A stretch of DNA of 64,000 nucleotides, taken from assembly GCA_051657745.1 (NCBI GenBank), contig JBOFLG010000072.1:9965-73964 (forward strand). Reading direction: 5' to 3'. The translations under genes were made by a program, and so were the position numbers. Source of the DNA: JBOFLG01 sp051657745 (lineage in GTDB: Bacteria; Actinomycetota; Actinomycetes; Actinomycetales; Dermatophilaceae). Under the pieces are notes generated by a model. The model was given only the letters and a program-made list of their open reading frames with translations. It made no database searches and was not told the DNA's origin. Of the stretch, positions 1 to 8,787 are shown piece by piece; the stretch's first letter is position 1; every line of letters begins with the position of its first letter.

Positions 1-538
1 GACCGCCAACGAGATCAACCATGGCCTTGCGCTGTGCCGGGTCGAGCCCAGTGGTCGGTTCGTCGAGAAGCAGAACCTCCGGTTCGGTGGCGATCGCCTG
101 TGCCAGCGCCACTCGCCGGGCCATGCCTCCGGAGAGCGCACCGAACCTCGACCGTGACCGCTTGCCAAGACCGACCTGGTCCAAGGCCCAACCCGCCCGA
201 TCCGTAGCGTCTTTGCTGGGCCAGCCCTTCATCCACGTGAGGTAACTGACGATGTCCTCGACCGGCATCCGTGACGGGAAACTCGCAGCCTGAGGCATGA
301 GGTTTACCCGGCGACAAGCGTCATTGCGCGATGATCGGCTGTGAAGGTCAAAGCCGCCCACCCGGACGGTACCCCGCATCGGCGCAACGATGCCGGCAGC
401 GACGCCGAGCAGCGTCGACTTGCCGGCACCGTTGACGCCGAGCAATGCAGTGATTCCGGGCGACAAGTTCACGCTGACGTCATCGAGTGCACAAATTCGG
501 CCGTACCGATGAGTGATGCCCTTGAGGTCAAGACTCAC
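1..538 (-). CDS. ABC transporter ATP-binding protein (3' end cut by window edge)
   Basis: This is the ATPase subunit of an ABC transporter. The GTG start at 538 lies 9 bases after the stop of the secreted-protein gene upstream, so the two are probably cotranscribed. Reading the minus strand gives a Walker A motif GVNGAGKS at residues 34-41, the signature LSGGM at 135-139 and Walker B VLLLDEP at 155-161, followed by the usual TTGLDP D-loop. All nucleotide-binding elements visible are intact; the last part is outside the window. The permease is not in view and may lie further left. The substrate is unknown; coupling to a small secreted protein would fit export, or immunity to a peptide, but that is inference. 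Confidence 0.9.
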   Translation of the reverse strand, partial: MSLDLKGITHRYGRICALDDVSVNLSPGITALLGVNGAGKSTLLGVAAGIVAPMRGTVRVGGFDLHSRSSRNDACRRVNLMPQAASFPSRMPVEDIVSYLTWMKGWPSKDATDRAGWALDQVGLGKRSRSRFGALSGGMARRVALAQAIATEPEVLLLDEPTTGLDPAQRKAMVDLVGG

Positions 539-547
539 GCGTTCCGC

Positions 548-970
548 TCAGTTGAGGCTGCGGGAGGCAGTTGAGCACGGGTCCTGCAGCGTCGCTGAAC
601 GACACGTCCTCACCACGTAGGTGTAGTTACCTGGAAGTTGGGACAACGATAGGGACTTATCAGACATCCTCGCGTAGGTGGGGCTACCATCGCTCCGCTG
701 ACCCGATGTCAAGTTAGCGAAGAGGCCCTTGCTGTTCGTGATGGCCACCTTGGCGTAGACCCGACCGTCACCGACCTTTGTGTCGCGCAGCCAACTCTGG
801 AGCGTCGCCGTGGTGCCCGAGAAGTTGAGATTGCCGTAGCCCCCACCACCGGTCATGACGATTGGGTTACTGGAACTCGCCCAGGTCCACGCCTGAGCGG
901 ATGCGGCCCCGACCACGGTGAGCGCGATCGCAGCCCCCCCCAACATCGACCTACGAAGAATCGTGTTCAT
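548..970 (-). CDS. small secreted protein of unknown function
   Basis: This 140-residue protein has a clear signal peptide: a basic start (MNTILRRS), a hydrophobic core of about 17 residues and a likely cleavage after AQA near residue 27. The mature part is rich in Ser, Thr, Gly and Tyr and has two cysteines close to the C-terminus that could form a disulfide bond. A good ribosome-binding site (GAGGAG, 5 bases from ATG) supports the start. I do not recognise the family. It is followed by an ABC ATPase, and the pair is less GC-rich than the ribosomal genes beside it, which suggests acquisition. A secreted bacteriocin-like or cell-surface role is only a guess. Confidence 0.75.
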   Translation of the reverse strand: MNTILRRSMLGGAAIALTVVGAASAQAWTWASSSNPIVMTGGGGYGNLNFSGTTATLQSWLRDTKVGDGRVYAKVAITNSKGLFANLTSGQRSDGSPTYARMSDKSLSLSQLPGNYTYVVRTCRSATLQDPCSTASRSLN

Positions 971-1095
971 AGTTTCTCCTCAACTGTGGCCGCCCCATGG
1001 CGGCTGCGTGGACATACATTAGAGGCGGTGCTGCACTCGCAGCAAACTAGTGCGCCAATCCGGTGGATAACCGCTGGAAACTGGCCCCGAGTTCA

Positions 1096-1125
1096 CGGAT
1101 GCCGCCCGAGGCCGGGCGGCATCCG
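1096..1125 (-). terminator. hairpin downstream of tsf
   Basis: A perfect 13-bp stem (1096-1108 pairing with 1113-1125) closed by a 4-base loop lies 16 bases after the tsf stop. There is no U-tract on either strand, as is common for GC-rich actinobacterial terminators. It probably ends the rpsB-tsf transcript and separates it from the secreted-protein/ABC pair. Confidence 0.6.
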
Positions 1126-1140
1126 TATGGAGTGGGACGG

Positions 1141-1971
1141 TCAGGCGCCGACGCGGAAGCGGGCAAACGCCGTGGCCTCGGCGCCGCTCTCTTCCAAGAC
1201 CTTCGCGACAGTCTTCTTCGGCTCCTTGGCGAACGGCTGCTCGAGCAGCACGTTCTCCTTGAAGAACCCGTTCACGCGGCCCTCGACGATCTTCGTCCAC
1301 GCAGCCTCGGGCTTGCCCTCTTCCTTCGCGGTGGCCTCCGCGACCCGCCGCTCGTTCTCGACGGTGGAGTCGTCGATCTCGTCGCGGCGCAGCACCGAGG
1401 GCGCGAACGCCGCGACGTGCATCGCGACATCGCGGGCCACGACCGCGTCGCCACCGCTGGTGGCGACCACGACACCGATCTGGGCGGGCAGGTCAGGGCT
1501 GGTCTTGTGCAGGTAGGACACGACATGCTCGCCCTCCAGCCGGGCGACCCGCTTGACCTCGATCTTCTCCCCGATGGTGGCGTTGGCCTCGTCGAGCAAC
1601 TCCTTGACGGTGCGACCGTCGCCGAGTGTCGACGCGAGGAGGGCGTCGGCGTCGGCGGCCTTGGCGGCAACGGCCTGGGCCAGTACCTCCTCAGCGAGTG
1701 CGACGAAGCGTTCGCCCTTCGCGACGAAATCGGTCTCGCACAGCACCTCGACAAGCGTGCCGGCGCCATCGGCTGCCTGTGCGGCAACAAGCCCGTTGGA
1801 GGCGGTGCGGCCCTCGCGCTTGGTCACACCCTTTTGGCCCTTGACCCGCAGGATCTCCTCAGCCTTGGCCGGGTCACCATCGGCCTCGTCAAGCGCCTTC
1901 TTGACGTCCATCATCCCGGCGGCCGTCTTCTCGCGGAGCGCCTTGATGTCAGCGGCGGTGTAGTTCGCCAT
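1141..1971 (-). CDS. tsf: translation elongation factor Ts
   Basis: EF-Ts is the guanine nucleotide exchange factor that regenerates EF-Tu-GTP during elongation in the cytoplasm. The 276-residue length is typical of the family. The N-terminal UBA-like region (ALREKTAAGMMDVKKAL) and the core signature (VEVLCETDFVAKGERF) are present, followed by the duplicated dimerisation core. The ATG at 1971 opens the conserved MANYTAADIKALREKT start. It lies 55 bases downstream of rpsB on the same strand, the usual rpsB-tsf operon. The pyrH gene often found next is not adjacent here; a hairpin and a foreign-looking gene pair follow. Confidence 0.98.
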   Translation of the reverse strand: MANYTAADIKALREKTAAGMMDVKKALDEADGDPAKAEEILRVKGQKGVTKREGRTASNGLVAAQAADGAGTLVEVLCETDFVAKGERFVALAEEVLAQAVAAKAADADALLASTLGDGRTVKELLDEANATIGEKIEVKRVARLEGEHVVSYLHKTSPDLPAQIGVVVATSGGDAVVARDVAMHVAAFAPSVLRRDEIDDSTVENERRVAEATAKEEGKPEAAWTKIVEGRVNGFFKENVLLEQPFAKEPKKTVAKVLEESGAEATAFARFRVGA

Positions 1972-2026
1972 GAGTCGTTCTTCGCCCTTCTCTCGATATC
2001 AGGGGGTGGATAGACCGAACCGCGGT

Positions 2027-3121
2027 TCAGACCTTCTCGGCCGCGACTGATTCGCCATCCGCTGAAGCGCTGGCGGCATCCGCAGAAGCGTCCGCCACGG
2101 CATCCGCAGGAACGTCAGCATCATCCGCGGCGGAGGCGGCACCCTCGGTGTCCAGCCCGCCAGATGTCGCGTCCGGCGCGGCGTCGATCAGCTCGGCGGG
2201 GGCCTCGGTGGGGGCCTGGTCCACGGGGTCCGCGACGGCCGTCGTCGGGGCGGCGTCGGCACCGTCCCCACCTGGCGTACCGACCGGCGGCGCCGCGGAC
2301 TCGGCGGTCGCACCGACCTCGGGCGCAGCTGTCTGGGCGGACTCACCGGCCAGGAGCTCGCGCTCCCACTCCGGCAGCGGCTCCTCGGCAGGTGTGGCTT
2401 CCTCGCCAGTTGCCGCAGCGCTGCCACCACCAGACCTGGCGATCAGGCCATCGGCCACCGCGTCGGCAACCACTCGGGTCAGCAGCGTGACCGAGCGGAT
2501 GGCGTCGTCGTTGCCGGGGATCTTGTAGTCGACCTCGTCGGGGTCGCAGTTCGTGTCCAGGATCGCGATCACTGGCAGGCCGAGCTTGCGGGCCTCATCG
2601 ACGGCAAGGTGCTCTTTCTTGGTGTCGACGATCCACACCGCCGACGGCACACGGCTCATCGAGCGGATGCCGCCGAGGGTCTTCTCGAGCTTGTCCTTTT
2701 CGCGCTGCAGGATCAGCAATTCCTTCTTGGTGCGGCCACTCCCGGCGACATCAGCGAAGTCGATCTCCTCGAGTTCCTTGAGCCGGGTCAGGCGCTTGGA
2801 GATCGTCTGGAAGTTGGTGAGCATCCCACCGAGCCAGCGGTGGTTCACGTACGGCATCCCGACTCGGGTCGCCTGCTCGGCGATCGGCTCCTGCGCCTGC
2901 TTCTTCGTGCCGACGAAGAGGATCGTGCCGCCGTGAGCGACGGTCTCCTTGACGAACTCGTAGGCGTTGTTGATGTAGGTCACCGACTGCTGCAGGTCGA
3001 TGATGTAAATGCCGTTGCGCTCGGTCATGATGAAGCGCTTCATCTTCGGGTTCCACCGGCGGGTCTGGTGCCCGAAGTGGACGCCGCTCTCCAAGAGCTG
3101 GCGCATGGTGACGACGGCCAT
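2027..3121 (-). CDS. rpsB: 30S ribosomal protein S2 with long C-terminal extension
   Basis: S2 belongs to the head/platform region of the small ribosomal subunit. The conserved body ([20 protein letters not shown], the [12 protein letters not shown] block and the PGNDDAIRS block) fills about the first 235 residues. A further roughly 125 residues are rich in Ala, Asp, Glu, Pro and Ser and are probably disordered. The start at 3121 (MAVVTMRQ) is chosen because an AGGAG sits 7 bases upstream; an in-frame ATG at 3136 would place the AGGAG inside the coding sequence. The gene is cotranscribed with tsf. Extended acidic S2 tails are known in actinobacteria, but this one is long. Confidence 0.97.
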   Translation of the reverse strand: MAVVTMRQLLESGVHFGHQTRRWNPKMKRFIMTERNGIYIIDLQQSVTYINNAYEFVKETVAHGGTILFVGTKKQAQEPIAEQATRVGMPYVNHRWLGGMLTNFQTISKRLTRLKELEEIDFADVAGSGRTKKELLILQREKDKLEKTLGGIRSMSRVPSAVWIVDTKKEHLAVDEARKLGLPVIAILDTNCDPDEVDYKIPGNDDAIRSVTLLTRVVADAVADGLIARSGGGSAAATGEEATPAEEPLPEWERELLAGESAQTAAPEVGATAESAAPPVGTPGGDGADAAPTTAVADPVDQAPTEAPAELIDAAPDATSGGLDTEGAASAADDADVPADAVADASADAASASADGESVAAEKV

Positions 3122-3521
3122 CGTCGTTCTCCTCATAGTGTGGGGTTGTCAGTTACGTCGGTGGCTGCCGGCAACCGCCGTGCCACCTGCCTGGCGCCCG
3201 ACGCAACCCCCGGACGCGGTGCCGGCATCCGCGGATGGGATGACGGTGCCGCGCCACTGCCGTGGGTGGCGCCCCCGTTCGGAGCCGGAGCTCGTCACAA
3301 AGGACGGACGCGCGAATTTGCCGTTCGCGTGCACGCACACGGCAGGCCACCGCACATCGTACGGGCCGCGGGCGGCACCGCGGTAATCCGGCTCTCCCCC
3401 TCGAGCCCGACACCGGATACACCGCGACCCACCCGGCGCGATGCCGTCCCGCAGCAGGCGCGGATGGCCGCTCGGAAAAGCGCGCGCCTTCCGCCCGCGG
3501 TCCGGGTAGCCTCTCGCGCTC
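3122..3521. other. divergent intergenic region between rpsB and the MFS gene
   Basis: This 400-base gap separates rpsB (leftward) from the MFS exporter gene (rightward) and must hold the rpsB promoter. I see no convincing open reading frame with a family signature, no tRNA and no repeat. GC-rich inverted segments are present, but I cannot assign a -10/-35 pair with confidence. Confidence 0.4.
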
Positions 3522-4757
3522 GTGGGCCGGATCGTCGACGTCGTCGCACCGAGGCGCATGGGCGTCCCCTTCCGGTGGAATCTCGCGTCGTCCTGGGTGA
3601 GCCAGCTCGGCGATGGCATCGCGCTCGCCGCTGGCCCGCTGCTCGTCGCGTCGCAGACCGACGACCCCCGCCTCATCGCCGCGGCGGCCGTAGTCCAGCG
3701 GGTGCCGACCCTCGTCCTCGGGCTCGTCGCCGGGGCGGCCGCCGACCGGATCGACCGCAAGCGGCTCGTCCTCGCGGCGAATCTCGCGCGGGTCACCGTC
3801 CTCGCCCTGCTCGTCGCCACGATCCTCACCGGGACCATCTCGATCGGCCTGCTCCTCGTCGTACTGCTCGCGGCGGGGACCGGCGAGATCTTCGCCGACA
3901 CCGGATGGCGGGCCGTTCTCCCGTCGATCGTGCCGTCGCCGGACCTCGGCATCGCCAACGCACGCCAGATGTCGGGCTTCCTCGTCGCCAACCAGATGGT
4001 CGGCCCGGCGCTCGGTGCATCGCTGTTCGCCGTGGGGTACGCAGTGCCGTTCGGCATGCAGGCGACGGCAGGGCTGCTCGCCACGGCGCTGTTCGCCAAG
4101 GTCGCCCTGCCGGCGATGGTCCGCGCCGAGGGGCGCGAGGCGCAGCATGTGAGCCGCGACATCCTCGACGGCCTGCGGTGGATCCGTCACCACGCGCCGG
4201 TGCGGACCCTCATCCTGGTGATCTTCGCCTTCAACGTCACGTGGGGTGCGCCCTGGGGAGTCCTCGTCTACTGGGCGCAGCAGCGACTCGGCGTGGGCGA
4301 GGTCGGCTTCGGTCTACTGACCACCGCCTCGGCGGTCGGCGGCGTGCTCGCGGTGGTCGGGTACGACCGGCTCGAGCGCCGGGTGCCGCTCGCCCGGCTG
4401 GTGAAGGTCTGCCTGACCCTCGAGGTGCTCATGCACCTGGCTCTCGCGCTCACCACCGTGCCGCTGGTCGCCTACGTTGTCATGGTCGGCTTCGGGGCGT
4501 ACGCCTTCGTGTGGGGCTCGCTGTCCAACGCCGTACGCCAGCGGGCGTCGCCGGAGCACCTCCAGGGTCGGGTCGGGTCGGTGTACTGGCTCGGGCTCAC
4601 CCTGGGCCTCATCGTCGGACAGCTCGTCGGGGGGGCGCTCGCCGCCCGGTTCGGAGCGTCCGCGCCGTTCTGGTTCGCGTTCGCCGGCTCGGGAGTCACG
4701 CTGACCCTGGTGTGGCGCCAACTCGACCACATCGCGCACGCCGACCGGAGACAATGA
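3522..4757 (+). CDS. MFS transporter, probable drug or siderophore exporter
   Basis: This 411-residue membrane protein has about 12 hydrophobic segments and the layout of the EntS/MFS_3 branch of the major facilitator superfamily: an N-terminal stretch NLASSWVSQLGDGIALAAGPLL, the loop-2/3 motif GAAADRIDRKR typical of MFS proteins, and a second half beginning near residue 215. Proton-driven export of a small molecule is the usual role; the substrate cannot be told from sequence. The GTG at 3522 gives the longest form, while an ATG at 3558 (MGVPFRWN) with GAGG close upstream is a credible alternative. It stands alone, divergent from rpsB and next to a decayed gene. Confidence 0.88.
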   Translation: MGRIVDVVAPRRMGVPFRWNLASSWVSQLGDGIALAAGPLLVASQTDDPRLIAAAAVVQRVPTLVLGLVAGAAADRIDRKRLVLAANLARVTVLALLVATILTGTISIGLLLVVLLAAGTGEIFADTGWRAVLPSIVPSPDLGIANARQMSGFLVANQMVGPALGASLFAVGYAVPFGMQATAGLLATALFAKVALPAMVRAEGREAQHVSRDILDGLRWIRHHAPVRTLILVIFAFNVTWGAPWGVLVYWAQQRLGVGEVGFGLLTTASAVGGVLAVVGYDRLERRVPLARLVKVCLTLEVLMHLALALTTVPLVAYVVMVGFGAYAFVWGSLSNAVRQRASPEHLQGRVGSVYWLGLTLGLIVGQLVGGALAARFGASAPFWFAFAGSGVTLTLVWRQLDHIAHADRRQ

Positions 4758-4792
4758 CCGGCGTCGGCCCGACCCGAACGATCCGTGTCGGG

Positions 4793-5133
4793 TCAGAGCA
4801 CCTCGGCGACGACACGTCGCCCAGCACGCGTCGGGCTCGGTGCCTCCGTGCCGTGCCGTGCCGTGCCGTGGCGCCAGGGCACCAGACCGGCGAGTAGCGG
4901 CTCGCCGCGGCCCTCGCCCCACAGCAACCGGCGCAGGCTCTCGGCACCTGCGGCGTCGCCGGCCAGGGTAGTCAGGACCGGGCCGTGGATGCCCCGCCGG
5001 CCGGCGTGCCGGGCGAGCGCAGCACCGCCATCCCTCGCCGTACCTGTTCGCGGCTCTCGACGACGGCGCCCGCCGGTGCCAGGACGACCACGGTGTCGCC
5101 GGCGGCGAGCGGCGGGGGCGCACGGAAGGTCAC
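4793..5133 (-). pseudogene. remnant of an LD-carboxypeptidase (S66/MccF-like) gene
   Basis: Two reading frames on this strand each carry a recognisable piece of the S66 family. From the GTG at 5133 comes an N-terminal segment LAAGDTVVVLAPAGAVVE followed by RRGMAVLRSPG, the usual start of these enzymes. In another frame, from about 4993, comes GIHGPVLTTL followed by SLRRLLWGEG, which belongs about 75 residues further on in intact members. The part with the nucleophilic Ser is missing between them, and the protein ends where the C-terminal half should continue. Internal deletion, frameshift and truncation mean no functional peptidase. Intact enzymes trim L,D-peptide bonds in peptidoglycan stems or give microcin C resistance. 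Confidence 0.65.
4846..4870 (+). repeat. five tandem copies of the pentanucleotide CCGTG
   Basis: CCGTG is repeated exactly five times without mismatch. The tract lies inside the LD-carboxypeptidase remnant, within the second frame. A five-base unit shifts the frame whenever a copy is gained or lost, so it is prone to slippage; here it may only be decay of an already broken gene. Confidence 0.9.
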
Positions 5134-5301
5134 CGGGTGATCCGCGCAAGGCGGCGGCACGTCATCCGGCCCGGCCGTCGCCCGGAAGAGCCGTGACGCC
5201 TGGCGGACGTCGCGGTGGTTCCCGGTACGTCCGCACCGTGGTCGCGGTCCGGCCCGGTTCGGTGCGCGCGGCCGGCAGCCTGACCGCATAGCCTGCTCGG
5301 C

Positions 5302-6483
5302 ATGGCGTCGCAGCCGTTCACGACCACTCCCCTCGGCCACCCGGCGCTCGCGCCGTTCGGGACCACGATCTTCGCCACCGTGTCGGCGCTCGCCGCCGAG
5401 CACGGGGCGATCAACCTCGGCCAGGGCTTTCCGGACACCGACGGGCCGGCCGAGGTGCTCGACGCCGCGGTGGCCGCCATCCGTGGCGGCCGCAACCAAT
5501 ACCCGCCCGGCGCGGGGGTCCCCGAGCTGCTCGACGCGGTCGCCCGCCATCAGCGGCGGTTCTACGGTCTGGAGGTCGACCCGGCCCGCGAGGTGCTGGT
5601 CACGGTGGGCGCCACCGAGGCCATCGCCGCCACGGTGCTCGCACTGGTGCGACCCGGCGACGAGGTGGTCACGTTCGAGCCCTACTACGACTCCTACGCC
5701 GCGACCATTGCGCTGGCCGGCGGCGTGCGACGCACCTCGATGCTGCGGTTTCCCGACTTCGCGGTCGACGAGGCGTCGTTGCGCGCCGCGTTCACGTCGC
5801 GGACGAGGATGGTGCTGCTCAACACCCCCCACAACCCGACGGGAAAGGTGTTCTCGCGGAACGAGATCGAGCTGGTGTGCGCGCTAGCGCGGGAGGTCGG
5901 TGCGTGGGTGGTCACCGACGAGGTGTACGAGCACCTCACGTTCGACGGCGCCGAGCACGTGCCCGTGGCGACCTTGCCCGGTATGTGGGAGCGCACGCTC
6001 ACCATCTCGTCGGCGGGCAAAACCTTCGCCACGACCGGGTGGAAGGTCGGCTGGGTTACTGGCCCGGCCGAGGCCGTCGCGGCGGTGCGCGCCGTCAAGC
6101 AGTTCCTCACGTACGCCGGGTCCGGGCCGTTCCAGCCGGCCGTGGCGGTGGGACTCGATCTCCCGGATGACGTGTACGTGCGGCTCGCGTCGTCGTTGGA
6201 GCGCAAGCGCGACCGCCTGGTGGCTGGACTCGCAGCGGTTGGGCTCACCGTGTCCGTACCGCAGGGCACGTACTTCGTGGTCGCCGACGCGGCTCCGCTC
6301 GGTGCCGCCGACGGTGTGGCTTTCTGCCAGGAGCTGCCGGCGCGGGCCAGGGTCGCCGCCGTACCGGTATCGGTGTTCCATGACGACGGGGATGCGGCCC
6401 GCACTCTCGTGCGGTTCGCCTTCTGCAAGCGTGACGACGTGCTCGACGAGGCGGTGCGCCGCCTTGGCGCCCTGCTGCCGTGA
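5302..6483 (+). CDS. PLP-dependent aminotransferase, class I/II
   Basis: This 393-residue cytoplasmic enzyme belongs to fold-type I aminotransferases. The N-terminal block INLGQGFPDTDGP, the GATEAIAATVLALVRPGDEV block, the NTPHNPTGKVF motif with the cofactor-ring Asn, the Asp of VTDEVYEH and the Schiff-base Lys of SSAGKTFATTGWKVGW are all present. The sequence most resembles the kynurenine/methionine aminotransferase group (YbdL-like), often annotated as N-succinyldiaminopimelate aminotransferase (DapC) in actinobacteria. The amino donor cannot be fixed from sequence. The ATG at 5302 opens the typical start. No operon partner is obvious; the M23-like gene follows on the same strand. Confidence 0.92.
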   Translation: MASQPFTTTPLGHPALAPFGTTIFATVSALAAEHGAINLGQGFPDTDGPAEVLDAAVAAIRGGRNQYPPGAGVPELLDAVARHQRRFYGLEVDPAREVLVTVGATEAIAATVLALVRPGDEVVTFEPYYDSYAATIALAGGVRRTSMLRFPDFAVDEASLRAAFTSRTRMVLLNTPHNPTGKVFSRNEIELVCALAREVGAWVVTDEVYEHLTFDGAEHVPVATLPGMWERTLTISSAGKTFATTGWKVGWVTGPAEAVAAVRAVKQFLTYAGSGPFQPAVAVGLDLPDDVYVRLASSLERKRDRLVAGLAAVGLTVSVPQGTYFVVADAAPLGAADGVAFCQELPARARVAAVPVSVFHDDGDAARTLVRFAFCKRDDVLDEAVRRLGALLP

Positions 6484-6597
6484 CCTACTCGCATCGGTCA
6501 TCCACACCCATGCTCGTCGGTGACAGTTGTCCACAGATCCGTCGCCGCTGCTGCTGGTCACGCAGTCAGCACGGGCCAGCGCACCAGAGTTGCCGAC

Positions 6598-7323
6598 ATG
6601 CCCTCGCCATCCACTGTCATCATCGCTCTTGTTGTGGCCAGTTCGGCCATGGCCGGTTCCGCGGCAGTGTCCACCGCATTCGCTGCCGGGCCGCAGCGGA
6701 CGCCCCTTGCCGCCGCCGGTGGGGTTGACATCAACGCGCCCGACCCGGGCCGAGCCTCCCGGCCTGGGTCCGCTCCGGTGTGGTCGTGGCCGCTCTCGCC
6801 TCGACCTCCCGTCATCCGCCAGTTCGTGGCACCTCGCAGCGAGTACGGTCCGGGCCATCGGGGCCTCGACCTCGGCGGCAGTGGGGGTCTGGAGGTACGA
6901 GCCGTCAACGACGGCATCGTCCTGCATGCCGGCCGGGTCGCCGGCCGAGGCACGGTCACCGTCCGGCATGGCTCCGGGCTCGAGAGCACCTACGAGCCAC
7001 TCGAGGTGCAGGTCAGCAGCGGCGATCAGGTGTCAACCGGGGAGCCGCTGGGTGTGCTCTCGGGCTCGGTACCTGGCAGCGCGCACTGCGGATCCGCAGT
7101 GTGCCTGCATCTCGGCGCTCGGCGCAGCGGCACCTATCTCGACCCGCTCCCGTTGCTCACCGGAGGCCGAGTGGTGCTCCTTCCGCTGACCGGCACGGCC
7201 ACCACCACGGTGACACGGCCTGCCACCGGTGCGCGCCGTTCGAACAGCGTCACTATGCGGCGAGCACGTGCAGGCGGCCCGAATGGTGCATCTGGCGCCT
7301 GGCGGCGACGAGCGCCGCCCTAG
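6598..7323 (+). CDS. exported M23-family (LytM-like) peptidase homologue
   Basis: The protein has a signal peptide from the ATG at 6598 (MPSPSTVIIALVVASS ... AFAAG) and a LytM/M23 beta-sheet domain. The zinc-binding GHRGLDLGG (HxxxD) is present, as is the second His of the final motif, but the first His of HxH, which acts in catalysis in LytM, is Cys here (VCLHLGA). It may therefore bind zinc yet not cut peptidoglycan, or cut poorly. An in-frame ATG at 6520 would add 26 residues before the signal peptide and is less likely. The position between xerC and rpsB matches the M23 gene of other actinobacteria. It ends head-on with the next gene, sharing a CTAG. Confidence 0.85.
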   Translation: MPSPSTVIIALVVASSAMAGSAAVSTAFAAGPQRTPLAAAGGVDINAPDPGRASRPGSAPVWSWPLSPRPPVIRQFVAPRSEYGPGHRGLDLGGSGGLEVRAVNDGIVLHAGRVAGRGTVTVRHGSGLESTYEPLEVQVSSGDQVSTGEPLGVLSGSVPGSAHCGSAVCLHLGARRSGTYLDPLPLLTGGRVVLLPLTGTATTTVTRPATGARRSNSVTMRRARAGGPNGASGAWRRRAPP

Positions 7324-7838
7324 CCCAGCAGCGCCCAGGCGATACCCGCAAGTGCGGCGAGCGCGACGAGAACTGCCAGGCCACGCAGATTGACACTGCG
7401 GGCGCGGCTCCGTCGCAACTCGGCACGCGAGGCTGCGGAGGCGTGAATCTTGACGGATGCCGCAACTGACGGCCGTTGCGCGGGGACGGTTGGCCGGCCA
7501 GTTGCCGGTGTGGGCTCGCCGCGTGGTCGGTCCACGTGTCGGCTGGATCGAGTCTTCGGTTCGACGTACCGCTGTCGGACCTCGGAGACCCATGCCGCGA
7601 CGTCGGGCCGGACATCCTCGGCAGAGCTGGGTGGGTTGTCGACCGCAGGACGTGATGCGAATGCGGGCGCCTCCACCGGCGGCGAAATCGCGCCAGTCGA
7701 TTTGCTGCCTGAGTCATGTTCGGTGGCGCCACCGGTCGAGGTCGACACCGCACCTTTGGGTGTGACGGACTGGCTCCGGTCGTCGTCACGCACCACGTTC
7801 TGGCGTGTGACGGGCCGGCCCCGGTCGTCGTCAGGCAC
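7320..7838 (-). CDS. tail-anchored single-pass membrane protein, function unknown
   Basis: This 172-residue protein starts with GTG at 7838, overlapping the last codons of xerC by 8 bases, so it is translationally coupled to it. The first 145 residues are hydrophilic, rich in Ser, Thr, Pro, Asp and Arg and probably largely disordered. The C-terminus is one transmembrane helix ([20 protein letters not shown]) that ends the protein, preceded by basic residues, so the N-terminal part should face the cytoplasm. I do not recognise a family. Its stop shares a palindromic CTAG with the stop of the convergent M23 gene. Confidence 0.65.
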   Translation of the reverse strand: MPDDDRGRPVTRQNVVRDDDRSQSVTPKGAVSTSTGGATEHDSGSKSTGAISPPVEAPAFASRPAVDNPPSSAEDVRPDVAAWVSEVRQRYVEPKTRSSRHVDRPRGEPTPATGRPTVPAQRPSVAASVKIHASAASRAELRRSRARSVNLRGLAVLVALAALAGIAWALLG

Positions 7839-8787
7839 GAGGATGAGCCAGCGCGAAGGACCGCTTGAGCCGGTCGACAGACACGTGGGTGTAGATCTGG
7901 GTAGACGCGAGCGAGGAGTGACCGAGCAGTTCTTGGACCTGACGCAAGTCGGCACCGCCATCGAGTAGATGAGTGGCTGCGCTGTGCCGCAGCGCGTGGG
8001 GAGCGATGTCAGGCGCGCCCGGAACCTCCTGAGCGCACCGATGGACGACCGCTCGGACCTGACGCTGATCGACTCGCCGCCCGCGCCGCCCCAGCAAAAG
8101 AGCCGGACCGCTGCCGGAGGTGACGAGCCTGGGCCGACCGTCCTGGAGCCACCTCGCCACGGCCCGGCCAGCGGGCCGACCAAAGGGGACGCGCCGCTCC
8201 TTGTTGCCCTTCCCGACCACCCGGATGACTTCGGCATCAAGATCCACATCGTCGATATCGAGGCCCACTAGTTCGCCGACCCGCGCGCCAGTGGCGTATA
8301 GCAGTTCAAGCGCAGCCAGGTCGCGCAGGTGAATGGGGTCGCCGTCGTCGGCTGCGACCGCTGCGACATCGAGCAGGGCTGCGGCTTGGAGCTGTGGGAG
8401 TACCGCGGGCAGGGTCCGTCCGCGCTTCGGCGACCCGAGACGTAGAGCCGGGTCGACCGGTATCCGCGCCGTGCGCTCGCACCACGCAAAGAATGCGCGG
8501 AGCGACGCTGAGCGACGGGCGACGCTGGCGCGCGCACTACCGCGTGTGGACTCATGGCCGAGCCACCCTCGCAACTGAGCGAGGGTGATGCTGGCCAGGT
8601 CCGCATCAGAGACCACCCCGGCCACCTGGAGAAACGCCGCCACGTCCTGACGGTAGGCCCGCACTGTGTGTACTGATCGGCCACGCTCGACGCTCAAGTG
8701 TCGCTCGAACGCGAGAAGTGCCTCGGGTTCGAGAGTGCGATCCACCTGCGCCACGGTGTCAAACCAAAGCACCTGACGCAACGACAT
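7831..8787 (-). CDS. xerC: site-specific tyrosine recombinase XerC
   Basis: XerC with XerD resolves chromosome dimers at dif. The 318-residue protein has an N-terminal SAM-like core-binding domain ([26 protein letters not shown]) and a catalytic domain with all expected residues: Arg in [14 protein letters not shown], Lys in [14 protein letters not shown], His and Arg in [15 protein letters not shown], His in [11 protein letters not shown] and the nucleophilic Tyr in IYTHV. Its place in the dprA-xerC-M23-rpsB neighbourhood is the standard one for this housekeeping recombinase, which argues against a phage or integron integrase. The first 13 residues before VDRTLEP are poorly conserved, so the start may lie slightly downstream. 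Confidence 0.95.
   Translation of the reverse strand: MSLRQVLWFDTVAQVDRTLEPEALLAFERHLSVERGRSVHTVRAYRQDVAAFLQVAGVVSDADLASITLAQLRGWLGHESTRGSARASVARRSASLRAFFAWCERTARIPVDPALRLGSPKRGRTLPAVLPQLQAAALLDVAAVAADDGDPIHLRDLAALELLYATGARVGELVGLDIDDVDLDAEVIRVVGKGNKERRVPFGRPAGRAVARWLQDGRPRLVTSGSGPALLLGRRGRRVDQRQVRAVVHRCAQEVPGAPDIAPHALRHSAATHLLDGGADLRQVQELLGHSSLASTQIYTHVSVDRLKRSFALAHPRA

Noticed and set aside
2609..4897. 762-codon plus-strand frame
   Set aside because: It is antisense to rpsB and out of frame with the MFS gene; its Arg/Pro/Ala content is that of a GC-rich shadow frame.
7839..8249. Longer form of the small membrane protein after xerC
   Set aside because: The added residues are the shadow of xerC; the GTG at 7838 overlaps the xerC stop in the usual coupled manner.
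7831..8787. Phage or integron integrase
   Set aside because: The gene sits in the conserved dprA-xerC-M23-rpsB order with no attachment site or phage genes nearby.
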